Notes: a model not told the origin generated them from the letters alone. Numbered from the stretch's first letter, positions 7,865-17,742 are shown. The stretch: 64,000 bases of DNA from [Clostridium] innocuum (GCA_012317185.1 CP048838.1:2542001-2606000), one strand, 5' to 3'. Numbers and translations: made by a program.

Positions 7865-9049
7865 TCAGGAAAATTTCGTTTCCTCCATCAGCTTCATGAC
7901 CTCCTTGTACCTGCGCTTCTTCTTTAACGCAGCAATGAGGTAGGACAGATGAAACTGACAGAAGCCATGGAAATAACGGGAAGTGTCACAGAGCGTATAC
8001 AGGCAGTCGATATAGACCTCTGCATCCACGGCAGTTCCATAGCGGTATCTTACAAACTGCACGATTTCCCTGCGACCGTCAGCCTCATGTGAATCCAGCT
8101 GCCTCTCCATCTCCTGTACATAGCGAAGTCCCTCCTTTTTCTGATTCAGCTGTTCATATAAAAGCGCCAGCTTATGACAGCATAGAAAGGTGTCATCCAG
8201 TATCTGATAGGCCTTTAAAAGCAGTGGCAGCGCCTTTTGAAAATCACCCCACTGCTGATATGTGGATCCGATATTATACCACACATGGGCCTGCATCTGC
8301 TTGTTTTTGCTGCTGCGGCAAAGATGCTCACAGCGTTCGTAATACATCAGCATGACACCTTCTGCATGCATAGCGGAATAGCAGTTTGCAATATGCATGG
8401 ACGCATCGATCATACAGGGCAGAAAGCCTTGCTCACATGCAAGGTCATAGGCCTTCAGATGGTGATGCAGCGCCTGAGAATAGTCCCCCATAAGCGCATA
8501 CACATCTCCCTTCATCTGATATAAAATACTCCACCCTCCATATTTTTGTGCTTCCTGCAGCTGGGCAAGTATCGCTGAAAGAGTTTGTTCCTCCCTGCTT
8601 TGAAGTGCCTGTCCCGCACATAGAAAATGATATAAGAACCGCTGTGCATCCTGCATATATGGAAGAAAAACAGACGCAGAGGCCAGCGGCTTATCCGCAT
8701 GCTCCTTCGTATACAGTGCTTTGATGAGTAGCGCATCAACACAGAGGGGAGAGTTCAAAAGGTTCTCCATCTGCTTTTCCAGCTCATACGCTTCGCGTTG
8801 TTCTCCATAAAACCAAGCTGACGCCAGCTCCTGAAGCTTTTCCTTCCAAACAGCAAGCCATTCTTCATTTTCCTGAAACACGATTCCCAGCCTGTGAAAC
8901 AACGCCTGATAAATTTCATCCGCAGCCTGTACCTTCCCCTGCTCCAGCTTACTGAGATAAGAAACTGCACAAATGCCACGACACAGACCCTCCTGAGAAT
9001 AATTCCTCTGCAGCCGATGACAGCGCACTAGGAAGCCTCGTAAATCCAT
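7865..9049 (-). CDS. XRE-family regulator with TPR repeats
   Basis: The 394-aa protein starts with a helix-turn-helix of the XRE type (residues about 5-60, with YSQEGLCRGICAVSYLSKLE). About 300 residues of helical TPR-like repeats follow, for example HVWYNIGSTYQQWGDFQKAL. This layout is that of Rgg/PlcR-like peptide-sensing or other TPR regulators. The ligand is unknown. The gene is directly upstream of the MFS transporter, and the inverted repeat between them suggests local control. Confidence 0.83.
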   Translation of the reverse strand: MDLRGFLVRCHRLQRNYSQEGLCRGICAVSYLSKLEQGKVQAADEIYQALFHRLGIVFQENEEWLAVWKEKLQELASAWFYGEQREAYELEKQMENLLNSPLCVDALLIKALYTKEHADKPLASASVFLPYMQDAQRFLYHFLCAGQALQSREEQTLSAILAQLQEAQKYGGWSILYQMKGDVYALMGDYSQALHHHLKAYDLACEQGFLPCMIDASMHIANCYSAMHAEGVMLMYYERCEHLCRSSKNKQMQAHVWYNIGSTYQQWGDFQKALPLLLKAYQILDDTFLCCHKLALLYEQLNQKKEGLRYVQEMERQLDSHEADGRREIVQFVRYRYGTAVDAEVYIDCLYTLCDTSRYFHGFCQFHLSYLIAALKKKRRYKEVMKLMEETKFS

Positions 9050-9060
9050 AGAATCACCTC

Positions 9061-9445
9061 ATATCCATGCAAAATATTGTAACACATTCCAGTTTTTTCA
9101 CTTCACAGAAAACAGCAGCCTGCTTTACCTCCTTAATTGCGGTATCCATAACAATGGGAAATCACATCCTATCTGCCTTCAGTCCCTGAGTTTATCCTGG
9201 AACATCACTACCTTCTTCATGTTTCCTGCAGGTACTGTCCCAGTACTCCTATACATGGAGTATATCCCTCATTCAATACTTACAAAAGGATGCTATGCGC
9301 TTGCCTCTTCTTTACAGCAATCAGAAATATGACATATTTTAAAAAGCATGCTATTCGGCTGTTTATTCACAAAGCAACATATCCTAGACTTCTGTCTTTC
9401 CTGGTTATAGGATAGCGCAGAATGTAGAAGTTTACAACGTTTTTC
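9061..9445. other. Non-coding stretch without recognised feature
   Basis: The stretch separates the divergent regulator and phosphoesterase genes. No convincing gene, RNA or strong hairpin is seen apart from the promoter at its right end. Confidence 0.5.
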
Positions 9446-9474
9446 TTGCATGATACAAGGAAATTCTCTATAAT
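9446..9474 (+). promoter_or_regulatory. Sigma-A promoter
   Basis: TTGCAT (9446-9451), a 17-bp spacer and TATAAT (9469-9474) lie 26 bp before the metallophosphoesterase start. Confidence 0.85.
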
Positions 9475-9500
9475 TGAGCCAGAGATAAAGGAGGCTGCCT

Positions 9501-10595
9501 ATGTTTGATCGTTCCATTCATTCGTATTCTGTTCTGTCTGATAGCAGAAGAATCATCGCCATTAGTGATATTCATGGCAATCTTCCGGTATTTAAAAAGC
9601 TGTTACGTAAAATCGCCTTTGATCCGGAAAAGGATGCGCTGTTTCTCGTTGGCGATCTATTGGAGAAGGGACCCTATAATCTGGAAACACTGTATTATAT
9701 CATGGAGCTTTCCAGACACCCGCACGTACATCCCATGATTGGAAACTGTGATGTGGTATGCCGCAATGTGCTCTATGATACCCGTCTGGAATTTCTGCAG
9801 AACATCCTGTTGAATCGTCCAAACAGCATTCTGCATGAAATGGCACAGCGCGTCGGTCAGCGCATAGACAAAGAGACAGATATGGCTGCTCTCAGCAGGG
9901 AGCTGCGAAAAGTATTTCTCAGGGAATTGACCTTTATCGACAGGCTTCCCCATGTGATTGAAACCGAACGCTTTATCTTTGCCCACGCAGGCATACGGGA
10001 TGAGAAAACCTATGGCCGTGATATGCGTGATATTATGGTACAGGATCTGTTTATGAAGGAGGCCGGCAGCTTTCATAAATACATTGTTGTCGGGCACCTT
10101 CCGGTTAGCGAATATCGGAAGGATATCTGCTGCTTCAATCCCATCATTGACACACGCCGCCATATCATATCCATCGACGGAGGAAATGAAGTGAAGTCAG
10201 CTGGACAACTGAATGCATTGATCTATGAGCAGGGCAGATTTCAATTCGCATGCAGTGATGATCTGAAAAAAGCACGGATAACAAGAGATATTCTCCCTGT
10301 TAACAGGACGCCCTTTTTTATCACCTGGCATGAAGGACAGGTACATATGCTGCACGATGAAGGTGCATGCTGCCTTTGCCGGCATGAAGCCAGCGGCAAA
10401 GTAATGCACATCGCAAAGGAATTTTTATTTTACAAAGGTAAGGAGCTGCACGCCTGTGACTTCACCAATTACCAGATACCGGCAAGATGCGGAGATCTCG
10501 TAAAAATTGTTTCTCAAACAAGGAATGCTGTATTAGTGAAAAAGCAGGGTCTGATGGGGTGGATTCCAGCAGATGCATTAGCTTTGGAAAGCTGA
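9501..10595 (+). CDS. Calcineurin-like metallophosphoesterase with SH3-like tail
   Basis: The 364-aa protein carries the metal-binding series of this family: DIHGN (23-27), GDLLEKG (51-57), GNCD (81-84), FAHAG (160-164) and VGHLPV (197-202). The catalytic part resembles bacterial PrpA/ApaH-type serine/threonine phosphatases or diadenosine-polyphosphate hydrolases. The last roughly 35 residues (GDLVKIVSQTRNAVLVKKQG then GWIPADAL) look like an SH3-type beta-barrel, an unusual addition. AAAGGAGG precedes the ATG and the gene has its own promoter. The natural substrate is unknown. Confidence 0.85.
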   Translation: MFDRSIHSYSVLSDSRRIIAISDIHGNLPVFKKLLRKIAFDPEKDALFLVGDLLEKGPYNLETLYYIMELSRHPHVHPMIGNCDVVCRNVLYDTRLEFLQNILLNRPNSILHEMAQRVGQRIDKETDMAALSRELRKVFLRELTFIDRLPHVIETERFIFAHAGIRDEKTYGRDMRDIMVQDLFMKEAGSFHKYIVVGHLPVSEYRKDICCFNPIIDTRRHIISIDGGNEVKSAGQLNALIYEQGRFQFACSDDLKKARITRDILPVNRTPFFITWHEGQVHMLHDEGACCLCRHEASGKVMHIAKEFLFYKGKELHACDFTNYQIPARCGDLVKIVSQTRNAVLVKKQGLMGWIPADALALES

Positions 10596-10745
10596 ATCGG
10601 CAGCTGCAGTGCAATGCTATGCTATGAAGAGAAACATCAAGCGAACAGGCAAATAAATAAAGCATACCGCAGTCTTCAAATCTTAAAAATAAGATCAAAA
10701 GGATTTCATTTTGCTTTTCTTCGCTTACAGATTTATAAAAATCAT

Positions 10746-10798
10746 AAAAAAAGAAATACAGTTCCTAATAAAATTCAGGATTTGTATTTCTTTTTTTC
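10746..10798. terminator. Bidirectional terminator
   Basis: AAAAAAAGAAATACA pairs with TGTATTTCTTTTTTT around a roughly 22-nt loop between two converging genes. Confidence 0.75.
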
Positions 10799-10971
10799 TA
10801 TGTTACAGCTTTATCAATTCTCCGGCATCATGCAGGTATCTCGCTTCCACTGTTTATTTTCCTACCGCATAATCATGCAGCCATCCCATTTTTCTAGTAC
10901 CTTAATCAAGGTGTTTTGTGATTACTTCTTATTTCTGTTTTTTCCTTCCGATTGCTTTTAAAAACACATTT

Positions 10972-12033
10972 CTATCTCTCAGATTCCTGTCCGCTTTCCC
11001 GCATCCGTTGAAGAAGACTGTTTAGATATTCAATAAATCGATCCACTTCCTTTTCCTCAGTTGCCCAGGATGTCACAAAGCGCATTGCCGTATGTTCTTC
11101 ATCCATTGTTTCCCAGACCTGAAACGCATATTCCTTCTGCAGCTCTTCAATCAGCAGGTTGGGCAGGACTGGAAATATTTGATTTGTCGTTGTCTTTATA
11201 AGAAACGGCAGCCCAGATGCCTCCATGGCATCCTGCAGCTTCTGAGCCATCCGGTTTGCATGTGCTGCGGTTTCAATATAGCGGTTTCCTTCAAACAATG
11301 CCGCAAACTGTACACCCAGCAGCCACCCCTTGGCAAGCATGCCGCCTCGCTGTTTGATCATATAGCGGAAGTCTTTTTTCAATTTATCATTTACAATGAT
11401 AACCGCCTCTCCGAAGAGAGCACCGTTCTTAGTCCCGCCAAGATAGAAAACGTCACAGTATGTACATAAATCGTTAAAGGATACATCATTGTCCTTTGCT
11501 GCCAGAGCAGCTCCCATGCGGGCACCGTCCATAAACAGATACAGACCGAATTCTCTGCAAACTTCCGCAATCTGCTTCAATTCCTCTTTGTGATAGATGG
11601 TACCGATTTCCGTTGCGTTCGAAATATAGACCATTGCCGGCTTTACCATATGCTCATCCTCATGGCTAAGTACCGCTTTACGGATTCCCTGCGGTGTGAT
11701 TTTACCATCGACACCTTCAGCAATCAGCACCTTGTGACCGGTCGCTTCCACAGCACCTGTTTCGTGAACATTGATATGTCCGCTGTCCACAGCAATCACT
11801 GCCTCATACGGACGAAGAGCACCCGCAATCACCGTCAGATTGGCCTGGGTTCCGCCGACTAAAAAATGTATATCACAATCCTCACAGTGCAGCTTCGCCT
11901 TCAGCTGCCGCTTCGCCCGTTCGCAAAGCGCATCCTCACCATACCCGACATTCTGGCATTGATTCAGTTCCAGCAGGCGCTCCATGATAACAGGATGGGC
12001 CCCCTCACTATAATCATTACGAAAACTATACAT
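10972..12033 (-). CDS. ltaE: Low-specificity threonine aldolase
   Basis: The 353-aa PLP enzyme splits threonine (usually also allo-threonine) into glycine and acetaldehyde. It shows the family N-terminus MYSFRNDYSEGAHP, the GGTQANL segment, the active-site FMDGARMGAAL stretch, and the PLP lysine in LGGTKNGALFG (Lys202). The ATG at 12033 is 6 nt after GAGGA, whereas the ATG six bases upstream would touch the ribosome site, so 12033 is preferred. It stands alone between two terminators. Confidence 0.93.
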   Translation of the reverse strand: MYSFRNDYSEGAHPVIMERLLELNQCQNVGYGEDALCERAKRQLKAKLHCEDCDIHFLVGGTQANLTVIAGALRPYEAVIAVDSGHINVHETGAVEATGHKVLIAEGVDGKITPQGIRKAVLSHEDEHMVKPAMVYISNATEIGTIYHKEELKQIAEVCREFGLYLFMDGARMGAALAAKDNDVSFNDLCTYCDVFYLGGTKNGALFGEAVIIVNDKLKKDFRYMIKQRGGMLAKGWLLGVQFAALFEGNRYIETAAHANRMAQKLQDAMEASGLPFLIKTTTNQIFPVLPNLLIEELQKEYAFQVWETMDEEHTAMRFVTSWATEEKEVDRFIEYLNSLLQRMRESGQESER

Positions 12034-12039
12034 ATGCAT

Positions 12040-12410
12040 TCCTCATTTCTTTTTCACTCTATCATTATAATACAGGCTGAAAGAAAAGGAAACGAAAAGG
12101 CGGCCGGAATCTCATCGTCCGTACCGCCCATCGTTTGCCCTGTATTGTCTGTGATTATTTCTACTACCATTGAGACTTCTACATGCTAATGCTACTCACT
12201 ACAAGCTACCTTATCATTCCAACACAATGCTATGCCAGACAATACAATGGCTGAGTCAGCCTGAGAAGCAATCTCCTTGACCAATGGTCTCCACTGCCTC
12301 ACCAGCATGAGCTCTATATCATCACTTTCATCAAGTGTGATAATCTTTAACCACCTTCATTATATAAAATACAGCAATAATGTAAAGTGTTTTGGAATTT
12401 TTAGCAGAAA
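12040..12410. other. Non-coding stretch
   Basis: A TATAAT box on the minus strand (about 12062-12068) probably belongs to the ltaE promoter. The remainder holds no recognised gene or RNA. Confidence 0.5.
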
Positions 12411-12414
12411 AATG

Positions 12415-12440
12415 GAAAAAAAGGGAATTGCATCCCTTTT
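12415..12440 (-). terminator. Terminator of the butyrate operon
   Basis: GGGA-attgca-TCCC is flanked by seven A and a T run. It lies just beyond the CoA-transferase stop codon on the minus strand. Confidence 0.8.
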
Positions 12441-12451
12441 CTTTATTCGAT

Positions 12452-13999
12452 TTATGCCTTTAATCCGATCAATTCATCACGGAACAGACGCTCATCCATA
12501 GTTTTCAGGTTATCAGCGACAGCAGGCTTGAATTCCATCTGTCCCAGAACATCCTTTTCCAGATCAACGCCAGGTGCGATTTCCGTTAATGTCAGCTTAC
12601 CGTCCAGCAGCTCGAATACCGCACGCTCCGTAACGTACAGAACCTTCTGTCCTGTTTCGGTTGCGAAATCTGCAGAGAAGGTAATCTGTTCCACTTCCTG
12701 TTTGAACTTCTTGATTCTTCCCTCCTGCAGAATGTGCAGCTTACCGTCCTTGACCTCAACCTTGAGTCCGCCTGCAGTAAAGGTACCGCAGTACACAACG
12801 ACCGGTGAAGTCTGTGTAATATTGATAAACCCGCCGCAGCCTGCAATTTTCGGTCCGAAACGGCTGACATTGATGTTACCGGAGCAGTCGCATTCCGCAA
12901 GTCCCAGGAATGCCTGATCCAGTCCGCCTCCGTCATAGAAGTCAAACTGATACGGCTGATCGATGATGGCATCCGGATTTGTACAGGTACCAAAAGCAGT
13001 TCCTGCATTCGGTACACCGCCGATTCCTCCAGCTTCCACCGTCAGCTTCAAGCCTGGAAGTCCCTCTTCATTTGCAACATTGGCAATTCCCTCCGGCATA
13101 CCGATACCAAGATTGATAATAGCTGCAGGATCCAGCTCCATAGCCGCACGACGGCAGATGACCTTGCGCTCATTCAGCTTCATCGGTGCAATGGAATTTA
13201 CTGGAACCTTCACTTCTCCGCTCAATGCAGGATCATACGGGTTCGCATATGTCTGCCAGTGATTTTCCGGGCGTGCAACAACGATACCATCCACATAAAT
13301 TCCGGGTATTTTCACTTTTCTTGGATCCAGTGTACCGTTCTGTACCACCTTTTCCACCTGCAGCAACACGATACCACCGGAATTCTTCGCAGCCTGGGCT
13401 ATGGAAAGAGAGTCCAGAGTAGCTGCTTCCTTTTCCATGGTAGCATTGCCGTCCTCATCACAATACGTGGCACGAATCAGCGCCACATTTAACGGGAAGG
13501 ATTTATAGCGCAGCCACTCTTCCCCATCGATATGCATCAGCTCAACAAGATCTTCCTTGGAGCGTTCATTCATCTTCGCTCCTTCGATACGAGGATCGAC
13601 GAACGTTTTCAGACCGACCTTTGTAATCGTACCCGGACGATGTCCGGCAATATCACGGAACATCAAAGAAATGGTACCAAGGGGAAGGTTGTAGCCTTCT
13701 ACCTTGTTTTCAAAAACCAGCTTCTGCAGTTTTGGAATTAACCCCCAGTGACCACCAATGATACGCTTCAGCAATCCCTCATGTCCCAGCTTGTTCAGAC
13801 CCAGACGGTCCGTTCCATCACCAATACCGGCAGAAAACATGATAGTCAAATCCTTCGGATGTCCGCTCTTGAGAAAGGATTCCTCGATGCCTACAGAAAA
13901 TTCCTGAGGATGTCCGGATCCGATAAAACCGCCAATTCCGATAGCAGCGCCATCCGGAATCATGGAAACTGCCTGTTCAATACTTATTACTTTACTCAA
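12452..13999 (-). CDS. Acyl-CoA:acetate/propionate CoA-transferase
   Basis: The 515-aa protein fuses the alpha and beta CoA-transferase halves in one chain, as in Pct/YdiF enzymes. The catalytic glutamate should be Glu322 in the LTVEAGGIGGVPN motif. As the last gene of the operon it probably moves CoA between butyryl-CoA and acetate (or a related acid), releasing the end product. It starts with TTG; AAGGAGG lies about 8 nt upstream and no ATG fits better. The exact acyl preference cannot be told from sequence. Confidence 0.88.
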   Translation of the reverse strand: MSKVISIEQAVSMIPDGAAIGIGGFIGSGHPQEFSVGIEESFLKSGHPKDLTIMFSAGIGDGTDRLGLNKLGHEGLLKRIIGGHWGLIPKLQKLVFENKVEGYNLPLGTISLMFRDIAGHRPGTITKVGLKTFVDPRIEGAKMNERSKEDLVELMHIDGEEWLRYKSFPLNVALIRATYCDEDGNATMEKEAATLDSLSIAQAAKNSGGIVLLQVEKVVQNGTLDPRKVKIPGIYVDGIVVARPENHWQTYANPYDPALSGEVKVPVNSIAPMKLNERKVICRRAAMELDPAAIINLGIGMPEGIANVANEEGLPGLKLTVEAGGIGGVPNAGTAFGTCTNPDAIIDQPYQFDFYDGGGLDQAFLGLAECDCSGNINVSRFGPKIAGCGGFINITQTSPVVVYCGTFTAGGLKVEVKDGKLHILQEGRIKKFKQEVEQITFSADFATETGQKVLYVTERAVFELLDGKLTLTEIAPGVDLEKDVLGQMEFKPAVADNLKTMDERLFRDELIGLKA

Positions 14000-14088
14000 A
14001 TCGATTACCTCCTTTGTATTATCTCCTATTTCCAGTGTACCACAACTGAAAGCGTTTACGGAAATAATAAGCTCAAGAATTTACTTGC

Positions 14089-14868
14089 TTATTTGTTAGA
14101 GAATTTTTTATCCTTCGTTTTTTCCAGGAAGCAGGTCATACCATAGGTCTGATCTTCTGTCGCAAAACAATTGGAGAATTCTTCCACTTCGATTGCAATT
14201 CCACCTTCGATATCTGTCTGCAGCCCGTTGTTGATTGCTTTTTTACTGTATGCAACAGCGATTGGCGCATTCTTTGCGATACCGTTTGCCATCTTCATAA
14301 CAACAGCCATCAGTTCTTCGGCAGGGACAACGTTATTTACCAGAGCGATGGCGTATGCACGCTCTGCTTTGATGTTTCTTGCTGTATAAATCATTTCCTT
14401 CGCAATGCCGGTACCGACAAGACGTGCCAGACGCTGTGTTCCACCAAAGCCCGGAGTGATTCCCAAGCCAACTTCCGGCTGTCCGAAGACTGCATTTTCA
14501 CTTGCCACACGAATGTCGCAGCTCATTGCCAGCTCACAGCCACCACCTAATGCAAAACCGTTAACAGCAGCGATAACAGGGCAGCGGAAGGTTTCAATCT
14601 TACGGAATACCTCGTTACCGAATTTTCCATAAGCAGCAGCCTCTTCCACGCTCTTATCCTTCATTTCAGCGATATCTGCACCTGCAACAAAGGATTTCTC
14701 TCCTGCTCCGGTAAGTACCAGTGCATATACATCGTTGTTTGCCGCAACTTCATCCAGTGCCTGATTCAGCTCTGTTAAAACCTGTGTGCTTAATGCGTTC
14801 AGTGCTTTTGGACGGTTGATTGTGATGGTTGCTACATGTCCTTCATAGTTTACTAAAATTGTTTCCAT
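14089..14868 (-). CDS. crt: 3-hydroxybutyryl-CoA dehydratase (crotonase)
   Basis: The 259-aa enzyme removes water from 3-hydroxybutyryl-CoA to give crotonyl-CoA. The crotonase signature is intact: the oxyanion-hole stretch AGADIAEM (62-69), and the two catalytic glutamates at Glu112 (GGGCELA) and Glu132 (FGQPEVGLG). Two upstream ATGs at 14889 and 14877 exist, but AAGGAAG sits 8-9 nt before the ATG at 14868 (METILVNYEG), which matches relatives. It is the fifth gene of the bcd operon. Confidence 0.94.
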   Translation of the reverse strand: METILVNYEGHVATITINRPKALNALSTQVLTELNQALDEVAANNDVYALVLTGAGEKSFVAGADIAEMKDKSVEEAAAYGKFGNEVFRKIETFRCPVIAAVNGFALGGGCELAMSCDIRVASENAVFGQPEVGLGITPGFGGTQRLARLVGTGIAKEMIYTARNIKAERAYAIALVNNVVPAEELMAVVMKMANGIAKNAPIAVAYSKKAINNGLQTDIEGGIAIEVEEFSNCFATEDQTYGMTCFLEKTKDKKFSNK

Positions 14869-14899
14869 TGTATTCATCTTCCTTTCCATTTTTAAAAAA

Positions 14900-14945
14900 G
14901 TGAATCCACAATTTCAATGGGTTTCATGTGAAATTACAGATTCAC
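14900..14945 (-). other. Long mRNA hairpin between hbd and crt
   Basis: GTGAATC and AATTTCA pair with TGAAATT and GATTCAC, separated by a 3x3 internal loop and closing a roughly 12-nt loop. No T run follows, so this looks like a processing or stability hairpin inside the operon mRNA and not a terminator. Confidence 0.65.
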
Positions 14946-14968
14946 TCGTCATGTGTTGTATGCGTGAA

Positions 14969-15808
14969 TTATTTAGAGTAGTCGTAGAACCCGATACCGG
15001 ATTTCTGACCGAGCTTACCTCCGCGAACCATTTTGCGGATCAGCGTACAGCAGCGATATTTAGAGTCTTTTGTTTCATTGTAAAGAACATCCATGATAGC
15101 TTCCACGATATCCAGACCAATCAGATCACCCAGTGCCAGAGGTCCCATCGGATGGTTGGCACCCAGTTTCATAGCTGTATCGATATCTTCAACAGATGCA
15201 ATTCCTTCCTGCAGAATGAAGGCAGCTTCGTTGATCATCGGAACCAGGATACGGTTTACAACAAATCCAGGACCTTCTGCAACTTCAACAGGAGTTTTTC
15301 CTAAGGATCTAGAGATTTCAATAATAGCTTCCTTTGTTTCAACAGGCGTGTTGATTCCGGAAATAACCTCAACCAGTTTCATACGGTCAGCAGGGTTGAA
15401 GAAGTGCATACCGATGACATTGTGTTTGATTCCGGTAGCGATTTCGGTAATGGATAAAGAAGATGTGTTAGAACCAAAGATACAGGAATCTTTACAGATT
15501 TCATCCAGTGTTGTGAACAGTTCTTTCTTAACTTCCATTTTTTCAAGAACAGCTTCCACGATCAGATCGCAGTCAGCCAGATCCTTGTATTCTCCAGCCT
15601 TCAGATTGCCTTTTACTTCTGCAGCCTTGTCAGCCGTCATTTTTTCTCTGGAAACCAGTTTGTCCAGTTTTTTAGCGATTTTGTCGATTCCGCCCTGTGC
15701 CCATTCAATCTTAATGTCACATACGGTTACATCGTACCCATTGGAAGCAAATGCATTTGCAATACCCTGGCCCATTGTTCCGGCACCAATTACACCAACT
15801 TTTTTCAT
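14969..15808 (-). CDS. hbd: 3-hydroxybutyryl-CoA dehydrogenase
   Basis: The 279-aa enzyme reduces acetoacetyl-CoA with NAD(P)H to 3-hydroxybutyryl-CoA. The nucleotide-binding GAGTMG is at residues 8-13 and the catalytic histidine is His135 in MHFFNPADRMKLVEV. The C-terminal helical domain (MGPLALGDLIGLD) is complete. A longer frame begins at 15859, but AAAGGAGA lies before the ATG at 15808 (MKKVGVIGAG), the normal start of the family. Confidence 0.96.
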   Translation of the reverse strand: MKKVGVIGAGTMGQGIANAFASNGYDVTVCDIKIEWAQGGIDKIAKKLDKLVSREKMTADKAAEVKGNLKAGEYKDLADCDLIVEAVLEKMEVKKELFTTLDEICKDSCIFGSNTSSLSITEIATGIKHNVIGMHFFNPADRMKLVEVISGINTPVETKEAIIEISRSLGKTPVEVAEGPGFVVNRILVPMINEAAFILQEGIASVEDIDTAMKLGANHPMGPLALGDLIGLDIVEAIMDVLYNETKDSKYRCCTLIRKMVRGGKLGQKSGIGFYDYSK

Positions 15809-15880
15809 GTTTATTATCTCCTTTACTATTTTTGTATACCAAGAGGGGTAGTTTCCCACCCTCTTGTATAAACGTATTTA

Positions 15881-16909
15881 TTACCCCTTTTTCGCAGCGA
15901 TGATTTCATCCTTAAGCAGAGGAAGGATTTCTTTTACATCACCGATGAAGCCCATGTTTGCAATGCTGAAGATTTCAGCCTGCGGGTCACGGTTGATCGC
16001 GATGATCATATCGGATTTTTCCATACCGGCAACATGCTGGCATGCTCCGGAAATACCACATGCGATGTACAGACTAGGACGAACGGTCTTACCGGTCTGT
16101 CCAACCTGAATTGCCTTGTCAGCAAATCCATCGTCAACTACGGCACGGGAAGCACACAGCTCTCCGCCCAGTTCTTCAGCAACTGCCTGTACCATATCCA
16201 GACAGTCTTCAGCACCACGACCTGCACCTACCAGGATGTCAGCCTTTGTGATGTCAACGCCTTCTACTACTTTAGCAATCACTTCTTTAACGATTACTTT
16301 TGGATCTGTATCTGTCCATTCTGGAGTAAATTCTACAACCTCTCCGGTTCTGGAAGCATCAACATCGTCCATTGAGAATACGTTTGGACGAATTGTTGCC
16401 ATCTGCGGACGAGTATCCGGGCATACGATCGTACCAAACAGGTTACCGCCGAATGTAGGACGGGTAACCAGCAGCAGCGCTTCTCCGTCTTTTGCCTTTT
16501 CCTGATCGATTTCGATTTTGGTAGCATCTGCAGTCAGACCGGCATTCAAACGTGCAGCAACACGTGGTGCAAGGTCACGACCAAGTACCGTAGCTCCTGT
16601 CAGGAAGCTGTCCGGCTTGAAGCTGTTGATGACCTGTGTCAGGGCATCCGCATAGAACTGTGTGGAATATCCTTCCAGCAGCGCGTCATCCACAACGATT
16701 ACCTTGTCGGCACCATGTGCAATTACGTCATTCGCCTTGTCTTTGATGTTGTGTCCAAGCAGTACACCGACAACCTGGAAGTTCATCTGAGGAATGGATG
16801 CAACCAGTTTTCTAGCTTCGGAAATCAGTTCGTATCCAACGTTGGCAACTTCGCCGTTTTTCTGTTCTACGAATACGTAAATGTCTTTATATCCTTCAAA
16901 TTTAGCCAT
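15881..16909 (-). CDS. etfA: Electron transfer flavoprotein alpha subunit
   Basis: The 342-aa protein has an N-terminal Rossmann-like domain and a C-terminal FAD domain. The FAD domain carries the ETF-alpha signature GQTGKTVRPSLYIACGISG and AINRDP. With EtfB it passes electrons to or from butyryl-CoA dehydrogenase. In clostridia this complex bifurcates electrons from NADH to crotonyl-CoA and ferredoxin; that mode is inferred here. GGAGGAGAAGG precedes the ATG. It lies 14 bp after etfB. Confidence 0.96.
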   Translation of the reverse strand: MAKFEGYKDIYVFVEQKNGEVANVGYELISEARKLVASIPQMNFQVVGVLLGHNIKDKANDVIAHGADKVIVVDDALLEGYSTQFYADALTQVINSFKPDSFLTGATVLGRDLAPRVAARLNAGLTADATKIEIDQEKAKDGEALLLVTRPTFGGNLFGTIVCPDTRPQMATIRPNVFSMDDVDASRTGEVVEFTPEWTDTDPKVIVKEVIAKVVEGVDITKADILVGAGRGAEDCLDMVQAVAEELGGELCASRAVVDDGFADKAIQVGQTGKTVRPSLYIACGISGACQHVAGMEKSDMIIAINRDPQAEIFSIANMGFIGDVKEILPLLKDEIIAAKKG

Positions 16910-16923
16910 TGTTCCTTCTCCTC

Positions 16924-17712
16924 CTATTTCGTAATAATCTGCTTGTCTTTCAGTGTCTTTGCAATCAGTTTGGCAGCTTCTGCAGCTGGCAGATCGAATG
17001 TTTCTGTTTCAGCAGATACTTCTTTGGTGAATGTAGCGTGAACCTTAGTCGGAGAACCTGCAAGACCAACGATGCTCTCATCGATTCCCAGATCATCAAA
17101 TGTCATAACGTTCACTTCTTTAGAGAAGGAGTCAACGATATCGTTACAGTTCATGTAACGTGGCTCGTTCATTCCACTTAAGGTTGTCAGAACACAAGGC
17201 AGCTTCGCCTCAATGATCTCTTCACTGTCTTCCAGTGATTTTCTAACAGTAACAGCAGTATCGCTAAGTTCAATAATGTCGTCTACGTAGGTAACCTGAG
17301 GGATTCCCAGACGTTCAGCAGTCTGCGGACCAACCTGTGCAGTATCCCCATCGATAGCCTGACGTCCTGCAATGATCAGGTCGTAGCCTGTTTTGTTCAA
17401 TGCAGCAGCCAGTGTGCTGGAAGTTGCACATGTATCAGCACCAGCAAATTTGCGGTCTGTGATCAGGATACATTCGTCAACTCCACGAGCGTATAATTCT
17501 TTCAGCATTCCCGTAGCCTGAGGAGGTCCCATGGAAATGATAGTAACAGTTGCCCCGTATTTTTCTTTCAGCTGCAGTGCAGCTTCCACACCAGCCAGAT
17601 CATCTGGATTGATGATACTAGGAACTCCGGCACGAATCAATGTACCAGTAACTTTGTCAACACGGATTTCAGTAGAATCCGGTACCTGTTTTACAAGAAC
17701 GATAATTTTCAT
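16924..17712 (-). CDS. etfB: Electron transfer flavoprotein beta subunit
   Basis: The 262-aa protein begins MKIIVLVKQVPDSTEIR and contains the AIDGDTAQVGPQ loop used for nucleotide binding in this family. It pairs with EtfA and Bcd. It sits 30 bp after bcd and 14 bp before etfA, so the three are surely co-transcribed. Confidence 0.96.
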   Translation of the reverse strand: MKIIVLVKQVPDSTEIRVDKVTGTLIRAGVPSIINPDDLAGVEAALQLKEKYGATVTIISMGPPQATGMLKELYARGVDECILITDRKFAGADTCATSSTLAAALNKTGYDLIIAGRQAIDGDTAQVGPQTAERLGIPQVTYVDDIIELSDTAVTVRKSLEDSEEIIEAKLPCVLTTLSGMNEPRYMNCNDIVDSFSKEVNVMTFDDLGIDESIVGLAGSPTKVHATFTKEVSAETETFDLPAAEAAKLIAKTLKDKQIITK

Positions 17713-17742
17713 AATCTTCGTATCCTTTCTTTTCTCTCTGTA

